This document shows, piece by piece, positions 9,022-16,425 of a stretch of DNA of 64,000 nucleotides. The position numbers and the translations under genes were made by a program. The stretch's first letter is position 1, and every line of letters begins with the position of its first letter. The notes beneath the pieces are model-generated. The model did not search any database, was not told the DNA's origin, and saw only the letters and a list, made by a program, of their open reading frames with translations. This DNA is from Bacillus_I endophytica_A (lineage in GTDB: Bacteria; Bacillota; Bacilli; Bacillales; Bacillaceae_H), in NCBI RefSeq assembly GCF_026790145.1, contig NZ_JALAMS010000003.1, positions 62,001 to 126,000 on the forward strand, read 5' to 3'.

Positions 9022-9147
9022 ATAGGTTGATCCGCTTTTGGCTGTAGAGATTCATCAGCGGAGGGAGTTCCTTTTGTAATTACATCTCGTAGCATCTTTG
9101 CAAGTGCTCCACTATAGACAAGAACATAGAAAAAAGGAGGACAAAAT

Positions 9148-9567
9148 ATGAAATGGAGAGCTTTTATAGGTGGAATTATTTCAGGTATCATAATGAGTGT
9201 TTTTTTAAAAGGAATCGAAGAATTAACTCATCTTCGTGTTTATACATTGTTACTAAATGTAGATTATATTCCATTGTTAAAACGGGTAACATCAAATGAA
9301 CCATTGGAGCTTATTCTTCACCTTATAGTAGCTGTTATTGTTTCTGTTGTTTGGTTTGTTGTGCTCCGAAAAATCAATCTAACGAAGAAAAAGAGCAGAA
9401 TAGCAACAATTATGATGGCAATGTGTATTGGTCTTCTTTTATATCCTTCTACAATTATGTCAGAGAGAACCCCCTCCTTTTCTTCTTTACCTTCTTTAGG
9501 ATTTTGGCTTCTGGGCCATTTAATATTTGGTATATTATTAAGTCTTTTTTATAAGCGGGATAAATAG
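9148..9567 (+). CDS. Small membrane protein of unknown function
   Basis: 139 residues with four predicted membrane helices (about 5-20, 50-72, 82-100, 112-133), separated by short charged loops, ending in YKRDK. I recognise no catalytic motif; it loosely resembles small YqhR-type Bacillus membrane proteins. Start is well supported by AAAGGAGGACAAAAT before ATG 9148. Reading past its TAG in the same frame gives 27 more plausible residues up to the next stop near 9651, so the natural protein in relatives may be longer. No obvious operon partner except possibly the gene at 9665. Confidence 0.7.
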   Translation: MKWRAFIGGIISGIIMSVFLKGIEELTHLRVYTLLLNVDYIPLLKRVTSNEPLELILHLIVAVIVSVVWFVVLRKINLTKKKSRIATIMMAMCIGLLLYPSTIMSERTPSFSSLPSLGFWLLGHLIFGILLSLFYKRDK

Positions 9568-9664
9568 TTTTATGCGCCTTCTCGAGAAAACCGTCATGTT
9601 CTTTTGGTTGAAGAATATATTGAACTATGGACAAGTACGGAAGAGGTTTAGATAGGGGGCGTAT

Positions 9665-10282
9665 ATGTACGTTGAACGATTGAAATATGTAATTCAAAGC
9701 AGTGTTAGAAAAACATCTTTATACAGGAGAATTTTTTTTGTTCTTTGTGGAGCAATGCTTGTTGCCGTTTCTTTAGAGCTTTTCCTCGTGAGAAACAGCG
9801 TCATTGATGGGGGAATTGTTGGGGTAAGTCTCATTCTCTCTCATCTTTCATCTTTTGAAGCAGGCCCTCTTCTTCTTTTATTAAACAGTCCTTTTCTTCT
9901 TGTAGGATATCAATATATGGGAAGGCGATTTGTATTTCTAAGTATGCTTGCCATTTTTGCGTTATGGAGCGGAATGTTTTTGTTGAAACCATACCCGGTT
10001 CTTACAACAAACCCTTTTGTTGTAATTGGCGTAGGAGGAACAATTTTAGGACTTGGAATAGGATTGATTATTCGCTATGGAGGAGCTTTAGATGGGACGG
10101 AGATTTTAGCTATTTTATTAAGTAAGAGAACAAGATTCTCTATCGGTCAATATGTGATGATCTTTAACTTTATTATCTTTGGAAGTTCTATTTTTGTATT
10201 TGGAATGAGAGAAGCCTTTTACTCTCTTGTTACGTACTTTATTGCCTATAACATTATTGACTTGTCCGTCCAAGATCAATAG
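9665..10282 (+). CDS. YitT-family membrane protein lacking the DUF2179 domain
   Basis: 205 residues with five or six membrane helices and the YitT/DUF161 motifs: ELFLVRNSVIDGGIVGVSLILSH near the N-terminus, GVGGTILGLGIGLIIRYGGALDGTEILAILL in the second half, and GQYVMIFNFIIF. The usual YitT protein is about 280-290 residues, with a soluble DUF2179 domain after the last helix. Here the chain stops at IIDLSVQDQ, where that domain would begin, so it is a membrane-only version. Function of the family is unknown. Ribosome site GGGGGC precedes ATG 9665, about 100 bases after the neighbouring gene. Confidence 0.8.
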   Translation: MYVERLKYVIQSSVRKTSLYRRIFFVLCGAMLVAVSLELFLVRNSVIDGGIVGVSLILSHLSSFEAGPLLLLLNSPFLLVGYQYMGRRFVFLSMLAIFALWSGMFLLKPYPVLTTNPFVVIGVGGTILGLGIGLIIRYGGALDGTEILAILLSKRTRFSIGQYVMIFNFIIFGSSIFVFGMREAFYSLVTYFIAYNIIDLSVQDQ

Positions 10283-10286
10283 CTTA

Positions 10287-10320
10287 GAGCCATATCAATC
10301 TCTTGATATGGCTCCTTTGA
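10287..10320. terminator. Bidirectional terminator
   Basis: GAGCCATATCA (10287-10297) pairs with TGATATGGCTC (10304-10314). It sits between convergent genes ending at 10282 and 10321. Confidence 0.75.
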
Positions 10321-11493
10321 TTAAGATTGTAAATAAGAAAGAGTAAGGGAAGTCAGCATTTTTGCTGCAATAAGCATTGATTTCTCATCAATATCAAATT
10401 TAGGATGATGGTGAGGATAATTTGCTTGTTTCTTTTCATTGCCTGCACCAGTAAAAAAGTATGCACCTGGTACTTTTTGAAGATAATAAGCGAAATCTTC
10501 TCCACCCATATTTGGTAAAACCTCTTTTGTATTGGAAGGCCCAACAATAAGTGAGGCATGTTCTGCAACCAAATTTGCTTCATGAGAATGATTGATTACA
10601 GCAGGATACCCTTTTTGATATGTAAAATCATAGGAAGCGCCACCTTGTTGGCAAATACCTTCCGTGATTTTTTCCATCTCTTGTTGAATAAAATGTTGTA
10701 CTTCTTCATCAAATGTGCGAACCGTACCTCTGATGGTAGCTTTTTGCGGAATAACATTAAAAGCATCACCGGCTTGGAAAGAGGATACAGTTAAGACAGC
10801 GGGCTTTAAAGGATCAACGCGTCTGCTTACAATGTGCTGGAGAGCTTGAACGAGTGAAGTTCCGATTGCAATTGGATCAACTGTATCATGAGGGGAAGCC
10901 CCGTGGCCCCCCTTCCCATTAATTGTAATATCAAATCGGTCCGCAGCTGCCATAAATTCTCCGCTACGGTATCCAATCTCCCCAATTGGGATAGGCGTCC
11001 AAAGGTGTGTGCCAAAAATAATATCCACACCATCAAGACATCCATCTTCAATCATTGGTTTTGCTCCGCCAGGCGTTATTTCTTCCGCAAATTGATGGAT
11101 AAATACGACGTTTCCACAAAGCCTATCCCTCATTTCAGAGAGAACCTTAGCAACGCCAAGGAGTGTTGCAGTATGAGCATCATGTCCACATGCGTGCATA
11201 ACCCCTGGATTTTTAGATTTATATGGAACATCTTTTTCATCTTGGATCGGAAGAGCATCAAAATCAGCACGTAAAGCAACTGTTTTTCCTTGAGTACCAC
11301 CTTTTAGAAAGCCAACAACTCCGTTTCCTCCAACACCTGTTTTCACATCTAACCCTAATGATTTTAAATAATCCGCGATTTTAGCAGGAGTTTGTACTTC
11401 ATGAAATGAGAGTTCAGGATATTGATGAAAATAGCGGCGCAGTTCTACTATTTCAGGGTAAATATCTTCTAAACGGGCTAACTGTTCTTTCAT
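10321..11493 (-). CDS. M20-family amidohydrolase (N-acyl-amino-acid amidohydrolase-like)
   Basis: Zinc-dependent hydrolase, 390 residues, of the M20D group that removes acyl groups from amino acids or related amides. Visible motifs: RRYFHQYPELSFHE at the start, ALRADFDALPI, the metal-site MHACGHDAHTA, HQFAEEITPGGAKPMIEDG (catalytic Glu-Glu and ligands), the dimerisation-domain GKGGHGASPHDTVDPI, and the late metal ligand in PNMGGEDFAYYLQ. It resembles B. subtilis YhaA/AmhX/YxeP-type proteins. The natural substrate cannot be told. It ends the minus-strand cluster with the RpiR regulator (52 bases apart), possibly one transcript. Confidence 0.88.
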   Translation of the reverse strand: MKEQLARLEDIYPEIVELRRYFHQYPELSFHEVQTPAKIADYLKSLGLDVKTGVGGNGVVGFLKGGTQGKTVALRADFDALPIQDEKDVPYKSKNPGVMHACGHDAHTATLLGVAKVLSEMRDRLCGNVVFIHQFAEEITPGGAKPMIEDGCLDGVDIIFGTHLWTPIPIGEIGYRSGEFMAAADRFDITINGKGGHGASPHDTVDPIAIGTSLVQALQHIVSRRVDPLKPAVLTVSSFQAGDAFNVIPQKATIRGTVRTFDEEVQHFIQQEMEKITEGICQQGGASYDFTYQKGYPAVINHSHEANLVAEHASLIVGPSNTKEVLPNMGGEDFAYYLQKVPGAYFFTGAGNEKKQANYPHHHPKFDIDEKSMLIAAKMLTSLTLSYLQS

Positions 11494-11544
11494 AACCTTT
11501 ATCCCTCCGATATTGTTTCTTTATCCTTATTTTCTTATCGAGCT

Positions 11545-12423
11545 TTACATTCTTGTATTTGAAATAGCATCCCTTACTTTCTCTAAGGACACCTCTGCTT
11601 TCTGTTTATTTAGCATCATAATATTCGCATAAAGAGCATCAATAAGGCTCAATTGACCAATCCTAGAAGCAAGTGCTTCAGAACGATATTCTGTTTCTTC
11701 AGAGCTTGTATAAAGTGCTACATTTACACCTTGACTTAAAGGAGATTTTGGAAAGCTTGTAATACCAATGGTTTTGACTCCATTCTTTTTAGCAACATCT
11801 AAAATTTCCATGATCTCTTTATTAGAGCCTGAGTGGGAGATGAAGACAGCCGCATCTTTTTCAGTGAGCTGTGAAGCAGACATTCGTTGAAAATGTGAAT
11901 CAATAAAAGCAAAGGAATCGATACCTGATCGGATGAATTTGTGATAAGCATCCATTGCAATGACGCTGGATCCTCCTATTCCAAAGAAATGAATGCGGCG
12001 TGCTTGAAGCAGAAATTGCACCGCTTTTTGAATAGATGATTGCTCTAATATTTCAAGCGTATTTTCAAGCGTTCGGATGTTTGAATGAAAAATTTTTTGA
12101 GAGACTGTTTTTTCATCATCCTCCTCTAAAATTTTTTCATTAATTTGTTGAACAGGACTCATTGTTTCAGAAGCAAGTGAAATTTTCATTGCTTGATAGC
12201 CTTTGAAACCAATTCGTTTGCAAAAGCGAAATACTGTTGCATCTGCTACACGCAAATCTTCTGCAACCTCATTAATCGTCCCATGAATAATTTTCTCGGG
12301 ATGATTTAAGATATAATTAGCGATTTTCTTTTCTTTTTCACTAAATCGAGCAAAATGGGAGCGTATTTTACCTAAACAGTTTTGTACCATATCATAAATC
12401 ACTTCCTCTACGTTCACTAGCAT
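11545..12423 (-). CDS. RpiR/MurR-family transcriptional regulator, probable gluconate regulator
   Basis: 292 residues: an N-terminal RpiR helix-turn-helix (about 17-90; FSEKEKKIANYILNHPE, INEVAEDLRVADATVFRFCKRIGFKGYQ) and a C-terminal SIS sugar-phosphate-binding domain (about 130-260; RIHFFGIGGSSVIAMDAYHKFIR, AAVFISHSGSNKEIMEI, GVKTIGITSFPKSPLS). Such proteins sense phosphorylated sugars. It is divergent from gntZ-gntK across 113 bases that contain an inverted repeat matching a dimer operator, so control of gluconate use by 6-phosphogluconate or a related ligand is the likely role. B. subtilis uses a GntR-family protein for this job; here a different family is in place. ATG 12423; a later ATG at residue 12 is possible. 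Confidence 0.85.
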   Translation of the reverse strand: MLVNVEEVIYDMVQNCLGKIRSHFARFSEKEKKIANYILNHPEKIIHGTINEVAEDLRVADATVFRFCKRIGFKGYQAMKISLASETMSPVQQINEKILEEDDEKTVSQKIFHSNIRTLENTLEILEQSSIQKAVQFLLQARRIHFFGIGGSSVIAMDAYHKFIRSGIDSFAFIDSHFQRMSASQLTEKDAAVFISHSGSNKEIMEILDVAKKNGVKTIGITSFPKSPLSQGVNVALYTSSEETEYRSEALASRIGQLSLIDALYANIMMLNKQKAEVSLEKVRDAISNTRM

Positions 12424-12434
12424 TTAATATTTAT

Positions 12435-12494
12435 TTTACAACGAGAAAACAAAAGTTGTAAACGATTGCAACAAGAAATTTTTTTTCGTATAAT
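12435..12494 (+). promoter_or_regulatory. gntZK promoter with operator palindrome and cre site
   Basis: Sigma-A promoter TTGCAA (12466-12471), 17 bases, TATAAT (12489-12494). Immediately upstream is the exact inverted repeat TTTACAAC (12435-12442)/GTTGTAAA (12455-12462), a good candidate for the RpiR-type regulator. TGTAAACGATTGCA (12457-12470) matches 13 of 14 positions of the CcpA cre consensus TGWAARCGYTWNCW and covers the -35 box, predicting carbon catabolite repression. Confidence 0.8.
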
Positions 12495-12536
12495 AGATAA
12501 GGACATAAAATTTTTTTTCAAAAGAGAGGTTTTACA

Positions 12537-13433
12537 ATGGAAATCGGCATCGTTGGACTAGGGAAAATGGGCTTTAATTTAGCTCTAAATTTATTAGATC
12601 ATAATCATAAAGTGGTAGCTTTTGATGTTGCAAAAGAGTCTGTTCAAAACATTGAGAAAGAAGGAGCTAAAGGAGCTTACTCAATAGAAGAACTTGTTTC
12701 AAAACTTCCTGAACGCAAAGTTGTATGGGTAATGGTTCCAGCAGGAGAAATTACGGAAGGTGTAATTACCGAGCTTGAGAGCCTTCTAGGGAAAGATGAC
12801 ATTATTATTGACGGTGGGAATGCAAACTATAAAGAATCATTAGCACGTTCAAATCGTCTCGCTGAGAAAGGCATCCATTTGTTAGATGTTGGTACAAGTG
12901 GAGGAACAGATGGAGCTCGTAACGGTGCTTGTACAATGGTTGGTGGAAATAAAGATGCATTTAGTTATGTAGAAGAGATTTTCAAAGATATTTGTGTTGA
13001 AAAAGGATACTTATACACAGGTGAAAGTGGAAGTGGTCACTTCTTGAAAATGGTTCATAACGGAATTGAATATGGTATGATGCAAGCAATGGCAGAAGGG
13101 TTCGATGTATTAGAAAAAAGTCCATATGACTATGATTATAAAGAGGTTGCTCGTGTTTGGAATAACGGCTCTGTTATTCGCTCATGGCTTATGGAACTTA
13201 TCGAAAACGCATTTTCGAAAGATCCAAAGTTAGAAGGCTTAAAAGGAATTATGCACTCTTCAGGAGAAGGAAAATGGACGGTAGAAACAGCTCTTGATTA
13301 TCAAGTAGCGACACCTGTTATTGCTCTTTCTCTTATGATGCGTTACCGTTCATTAGAAGACGACACATTCTCTGGTAAAGTCGTAGCTGCACTTCGCAAT
13401 GAATTTGGTGGGCATAGTGTTGTTAATAAATAA
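12537..13433 (+). CDS. gntZ: 6-phosphogluconate dehydrogenase, decarboxylating, short form
   Basis: Oxidises 6-phosphogluconate to ribulose 5-phosphate and CO2. 298 residues, the short (YqeC/GntZ-like) form rather than the 470-residue form also present at 34372. N-terminal Rossmann fold MEIGIVGLGKMGFNLALNLLDHNHKVVAFD (Asp after the second strand suits NAD preference), substrate loop DVGTSGGTDGARNGACTMVGG, catalytic KMVHNGIEYGMMQAMAEG, and the truncated helical C-domain ending with MRYRSL...ALRNEFGGHSVV. It is the first gene of a gluconate operon with gntK 36 bases downstream. Gene symbol follows pathway context; yqeC/gnd would be acceptable. Confidence 0.88.
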   Translation: MEIGIVGLGKMGFNLALNLLDHNHKVVAFDVAKESVQNIEKEGAKGAYSIEELVSKLPERKVVWVMVPAGEITEGVITELESLLGKDDIIIDGGNANYKESLARSNRLAEKGIHLLDVGTSGGTDGARNGACTMVGGNKDAFSYVEEIFKDICVEKGYLYTGESGSGHFLKMVHNGIEYGMMQAMAEGFDVLEKSPYDYDYKEVARVWNNGSVIRSWLMELIENAFSKDPKLEGLKGIMHSSGEGKWTVETALDYQVATPVIALSLMMRYRSLEDDTFSGKVVAALRNEFGGHSVVNK

Positions 13434-13469
13434 ACAAGCATAGAGGAGAAACATAAAGGAGGAAGAAAC

Positions 13470-15008
13470 ATGGGAGAAAAATATGTACTAGGGGTCGATA
13501 TTGGTACAACAAGTACGAAAGCTGTTTTGTTTTCACCTGCAGGCAAAGTCATTGAAAAGCATGGGGTTGAGTATCCACTGTTTTCTCCAACTCCAGCAAC
13601 AGCAGAGCAAGATCCAGAAGTGATTTTTGCAGCTGTTATTGAAAGCATTAAAGAAACAGTAGCGAAAAGCAACGTTAATGCTGAAGATATTGTATGCGTG
13701 TCATTTAGTTCCGCTATGCACAGTATTGTAGCTGTGGATAAAAAGGGAGAACCCCTTACTAAATGTATCACATGGGCAGATAACAGAAGTGCACATTGGG
13801 CTCAAAAAATCATGGATGAATATAATGGCCATGAAATTTATTTGCGCACAGGTACACCTGTTCATCCAATGGCTCCGCTGTCAAAATTGCTGTGGCTAAA
13901 AGAAGAGCATAACGAGCTATTTTCTGCTGTGCATAAGTTTGTATCAATTAAAGAATATGTTTTCTACAAGCTTTTCCATGAGTATGTTGTAGACTATTCT
14001 ATTGCTTCTGCAACAGGAATGTTTAACTTGCAAAATCTTGATTGGGATGAGGAAGCTCTTGAAGTTGCAGGAGTGACAAAAGATCATCTTTCCAAACCGG
14101 TTTCAACAACGCATTCTTTAACAGGCTTGGATGAAAAGTTTGCACAGGAAACAGGTCTTCTTGCTTCAACTCCATTTGTTGTTGGTGCAAGTGACGGTGT
14201 TTTATCAAACTTAGGTGTAGATGCAATCGACCCAGGTGTTGTAGCTGTTACAATTGGGACAAGCGGAGCCATTCGTGCTGTAACAAATAAGCCTGTAACA
14301 GATCCGAAAGGCCGCATTTTTTGCTATGCGCTAACAGATGATCACTGGGTAATCGGGGGACCTGTGAATAACGGAGGCATGATTTTCAGATGGGTTCGCG
14401 ACCAGCTTGGAGAGCAAGAAATTCAAAAAGCAAAAGAGCTTGGTAAGAATTCATATGATCTATTAACTGAAATGGCTTCTAACGTTAAAGCAGGAGCTGA
14501 AGGGTTAATTTTTCACCCATATCTGGCAGGAGAACGTGCTCCATTATGGGATGCTAATGCACGAGGTTCATTCTTTGGATTAGGACTTCATCATAAGCGC
14601 GAACACATGGTGCGAGCTGTTTTAGAAGGCATTTTATTCAACCTTTATACTGTACTTCTTGCTTTAAGTGAGTTAATTGGGGAACCAAAGAAGATTAAAG
14701 CTACAGGTGGATTCGCTCGATCAGAGGTTTGGCGTCAAATGATGGCCGATATCTTTGGACAGGAAGTAACCATTCCGGAAAGCTTTGAAAGCTCATGCTT
14801 AGGGGCAGCTCTGCTTGGCCTTTATAGTATTGGAGAGATTGACTCCTTAAATGCTGTATCTTCAATGGTTGGAGAAACTCACCAACATGCACCAAATGAA
14901 GAGAACGCTCAAACATACCAAGAGCTTTCCTCTATTTACATTCGCCTTGCGCGCCTTTTTAAAGAAGAGTATGCAAACATCGCTGCTTTTCAAGAAAAAC
15001 AGTCTTAA
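13470..15008 (+). CDS. gntK: Gluconokinase (FGGY family)
   Basis: Phosphorylates D-gluconate with ATP to 6-phosphogluconate, which gntZ then oxidises. 512 residues, the normal FGGY length. N-terminal phosphate motif GVDIGTTSTKAVLFSPAG, ITWADNRSAHWA, the family signature in the middle, GASDGVLSNLGVDAIDPG with the catalytic Asp, VAVTIGTSGAIR, and the C-terminal adenosine motif IKATGGFARSEVWRQMMADIFG. A strong ribosome site (AAAGGAGGAAGAAAC) precedes ATG 13470. No gluconate permease (gntP) follows; a terminator does, so uptake must be encoded elsewhere. Confidence 0.93.
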   Translation: MGEKYVLGVDIGTTSTKAVLFSPAGKVIEKHGVEYPLFSPTPATAEQDPEVIFAAVIESIKETVAKSNVNAEDIVCVSFSSAMHSIVAVDKKGEPLTKCITWADNRSAHWAQKIMDEYNGHEIYLRTGTPVHPMAPLSKLLWLKEEHNELFSAVHKFVSIKEYVFYKLFHEYVVDYSIASATGMFNLQNLDWDEEALEVAGVTKDHLSKPVSTTHSLTGLDEKFAQETGLLASTPFVVGASDGVLSNLGVDAIDPGVVAVTIGTSGAIRAVTNKPVTDPKGRIFCYALTDDHWVIGGPVNNGGMIFRWVRDQLGEQEIQKAKELGKNSYDLLTEMASNVKAGAEGLIFHPYLAGERAPLWDANARGSFFGLGLHHKREHMVRAVLEGILFNLYTVLLALSELIGEPKKIKATGGFARSEVWRQMMADIFGQEVTIPESFESSCLGAALLGLYSIGEIDSLNAVSSMVGETHQHAPNEENAQTYQELSSIYIRLARLFKEEYANIAAFQEKQS

Positions 15009-15017
15009 AAAAGAGAA

Positions 15018-15051
15018 AAAAAGCCGATACTTTCAAAGTATCGGCTTTTTT
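15018..15051 (+). terminator. Terminator of gntZK
   Basis: Stem AAGCCGATACTTT/AAAGTATCGGCTT followed by T6. Confidence 0.9.
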
Positions 15052-15054
15052 AGC

Positions 15055-15070
15055 TGTTTCACATGAAACG
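15055..15070. other. parS-like ParB/Spo0J binding site
   Basis: TGTTTCACATGAAACG agrees with the bacterial parS consensus TGTTNCACGTGAAACA at 14 of 16 positions; the differences are one central base (A for G) and the last base. It lies in the short intergenic space after the gntK terminator. In B. subtilis some parS sites lie in this general qox-to-argS part of the chromosome, which makes the match more than idle. Binding strength with the altered centre is uncertain. Confidence 0.5.
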
Positions 15071-15153
15071 TATGTGTTGTTTCACTTTAAAAGAAAAAGT
15101 GCTACGATAATGAACAAGTGTAATTTTAATGATAGAAGAAATGAGATGAAAAA

Positions 15154-16347
15154 ATGAGTGAAATGATTTCCCTGCAAATTAAACGTAAAGACGCAGGAAA
15201 AATTAAAAGTGGTGTTCCTCTATTAAAAAAAGAGGCTATTGTGAATCCACATGTGCTTAAAAAAGAAGGTCAACTACTTCGGTTAGTAACAGAAAGTGGC
15301 GAATTCTTAGGAACAGGATACTATGGAAAACAAAATAAAGGGTATGGTTGGGTTCTTACAACAAACGAGCGCGAGAAGATTGATGAATCTTTTTTTATCA
15401 ACAAGCTTTCTCAAGCCCTTGCTTATCGTTCTTCATTCTTTCAAAACTTATCCACAACTGCTTTTCGAGTGTTCAATGGTGAAGGAGACGGTATTGGTGG
15501 TTTAACGATTGAATATTTTGAAGGATACTATGTTATTAATTGGTACAGTGAAGGAATTTATGCTTTCAAGGATTTAATCCTAAGTGCTTTAAAAAAGGTT
15601 GTTCAATATAAAGGCTTATATGAGAAGAAGCGTTTTGATCAGCAAGGTCAATATATTGAAGATGATGACTTTGTAGATGGAGAGCGTGCTCAATTCCCGT
15701 TAATTATCAAAGAGAATGATGTAAATTTTGCAACATACCTCAACGACGGAGCTATGGTTGGGATTTTCTTAGATCAGCGCAATGTTCGAGAACGTATTAA
15801 AGATTATTATGCTAAAAATAAAACGGTCCTTAACTTGTTTTCCTATACAGGTGCCTTTTCTGTTAGTGCCGCAGTTGGTGGTGCTTCTAAAACAACAAGC
15901 GTGGATGTTGCTAATCGAAGTTTAAGTAAAACGATTGAGCAGTTTAGCGTCAATCAACTTGATCATGAAGGCCATGATATTATCGTAGAAGACGTTTTTC
16001 ACTACTTTAAATACGCAAAACGAAAAGAGTTCACGTATGACTTAGTTATATTAGATCCTCCAAGCTTTGCCCGCTCTAAAAAGTTTAGATTTAGTGTCGC
16101 AAAAGACTATCAAAAGCTCTTAGAAGACACGATTGATCTAACAAACGACAATGGAGTAATTGTTGCTTCTACAAACTATAGTGGCTTTGATATGAAAAAG
16201 TTTAAAACCTTTATCGATGGAGCTTTCAAAGCTAAAGGAGAACGCTATAAAATTCTCGAAGAATATAAGTTACCAAAAGATTTTAAAACGAATCCTCATT
16301 TTAAAGAAGGAAACTATTTAAAAGTTGTCTTCATTCAAAAAGCCTAA
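15154..16347 (+). CDS. Class I SAM-dependent rRNA (cytosine) methyltransferase, RlmI/YwbD-like
   Basis: 397 residues. An N-terminal PUA-type RNA-binding domain (about 5-85; IKSGVPLLKKEAIV, LVTESGEFLGTGYYGKQNKGYGW), a middle EEHEE-like domain (about 90-190; FRVFNGEGDGIGGLTIEYFEGYYV), and a Rossmann methyltransferase domain (about 200-397) with FLDQRNVRERI, SAM motif VLNLFSYTGAFSVSAAVGG, TSVDVANRSL and the catalytic-site LDPPSFARSKK. This is the layout of RlmI (23S rRNA m5C methyltransferase) and B. subtilis YwbD. Start ATG 15154 (weak ribosome site); ATG 15163 is an alternative. It is transcribed alone. Confidence 0.88.
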   Translation: MSEMISLQIKRKDAGKIKSGVPLLKKEAIVNPHVLKKEGQLLRLVTESGEFLGTGYYGKQNKGYGWVLTTNEREKIDESFFINKLSQALAYRSSFFQNLSTTAFRVFNGEGDGIGGLTIEYFEGYYVINWYSEGIYAFKDLILSALKKVVQYKGLYEKKRFDQQGQYIEDDDFVDGERAQFPLIIKENDVNFATYLNDGAMVGIFLDQRNVRERIKDYYAKNKTVLNLFSYTGAFSVSAAVGGASKTTSVDVANRSLSKTIEQFSVNQLDHEGHDIIVEDVFHYFKYAKRKEFTYDLVILDPPSFARSKKFRFSVAKDYQKLLEDTIDLTNDNGVIVASTNYSGFDMKKFKTFIDGAFKAKGERYKILEEYKLPKDFKTNPHFKEGNYLKVVFIQKA

Positions 16348-16372
16348 AATCCTCTGTTTTAGGCTTTTTTTT
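16341..16372 (+). terminator. Terminator of the rRNA methyltransferase gene
   Basis: AGCCTAAAA/TTTTAGGCT stem with loop TCCTCTG and a T run; the stop codon lies inside the 5' arm. Confidence 0.88.
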
Positions 16373-16380
16373 CTGTTTCT

Positions 16381-16425
16381 AAAAACTGTGGATAACCTTT
16401 CCTCTCTAAGTTATCCACAGTTTTT
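16381..16425. repeat. Perfect inverted repeat made of two DnaA boxes
   Basis: AAAAACTGTGGATAAC (16381-16396) is exactly complementary to GTTATCCACAGTTTTT (16410-16425) across a 13-base spacer. Each arm contains a consensus DnaA box TTATCCACA (16387-16395 in reverse, 16411-16419 forward). The A and T tails also let it act as a second, bidirectional terminator. Confidence 0.7.

Noticed and set aside
16381..16425. Replication origin
   Set aside because: Only two perfect boxes, and no dnaA, dnaN, rpmH or AT-rich unwinding element beside them; the gene neighbourhood is not the oriC region.
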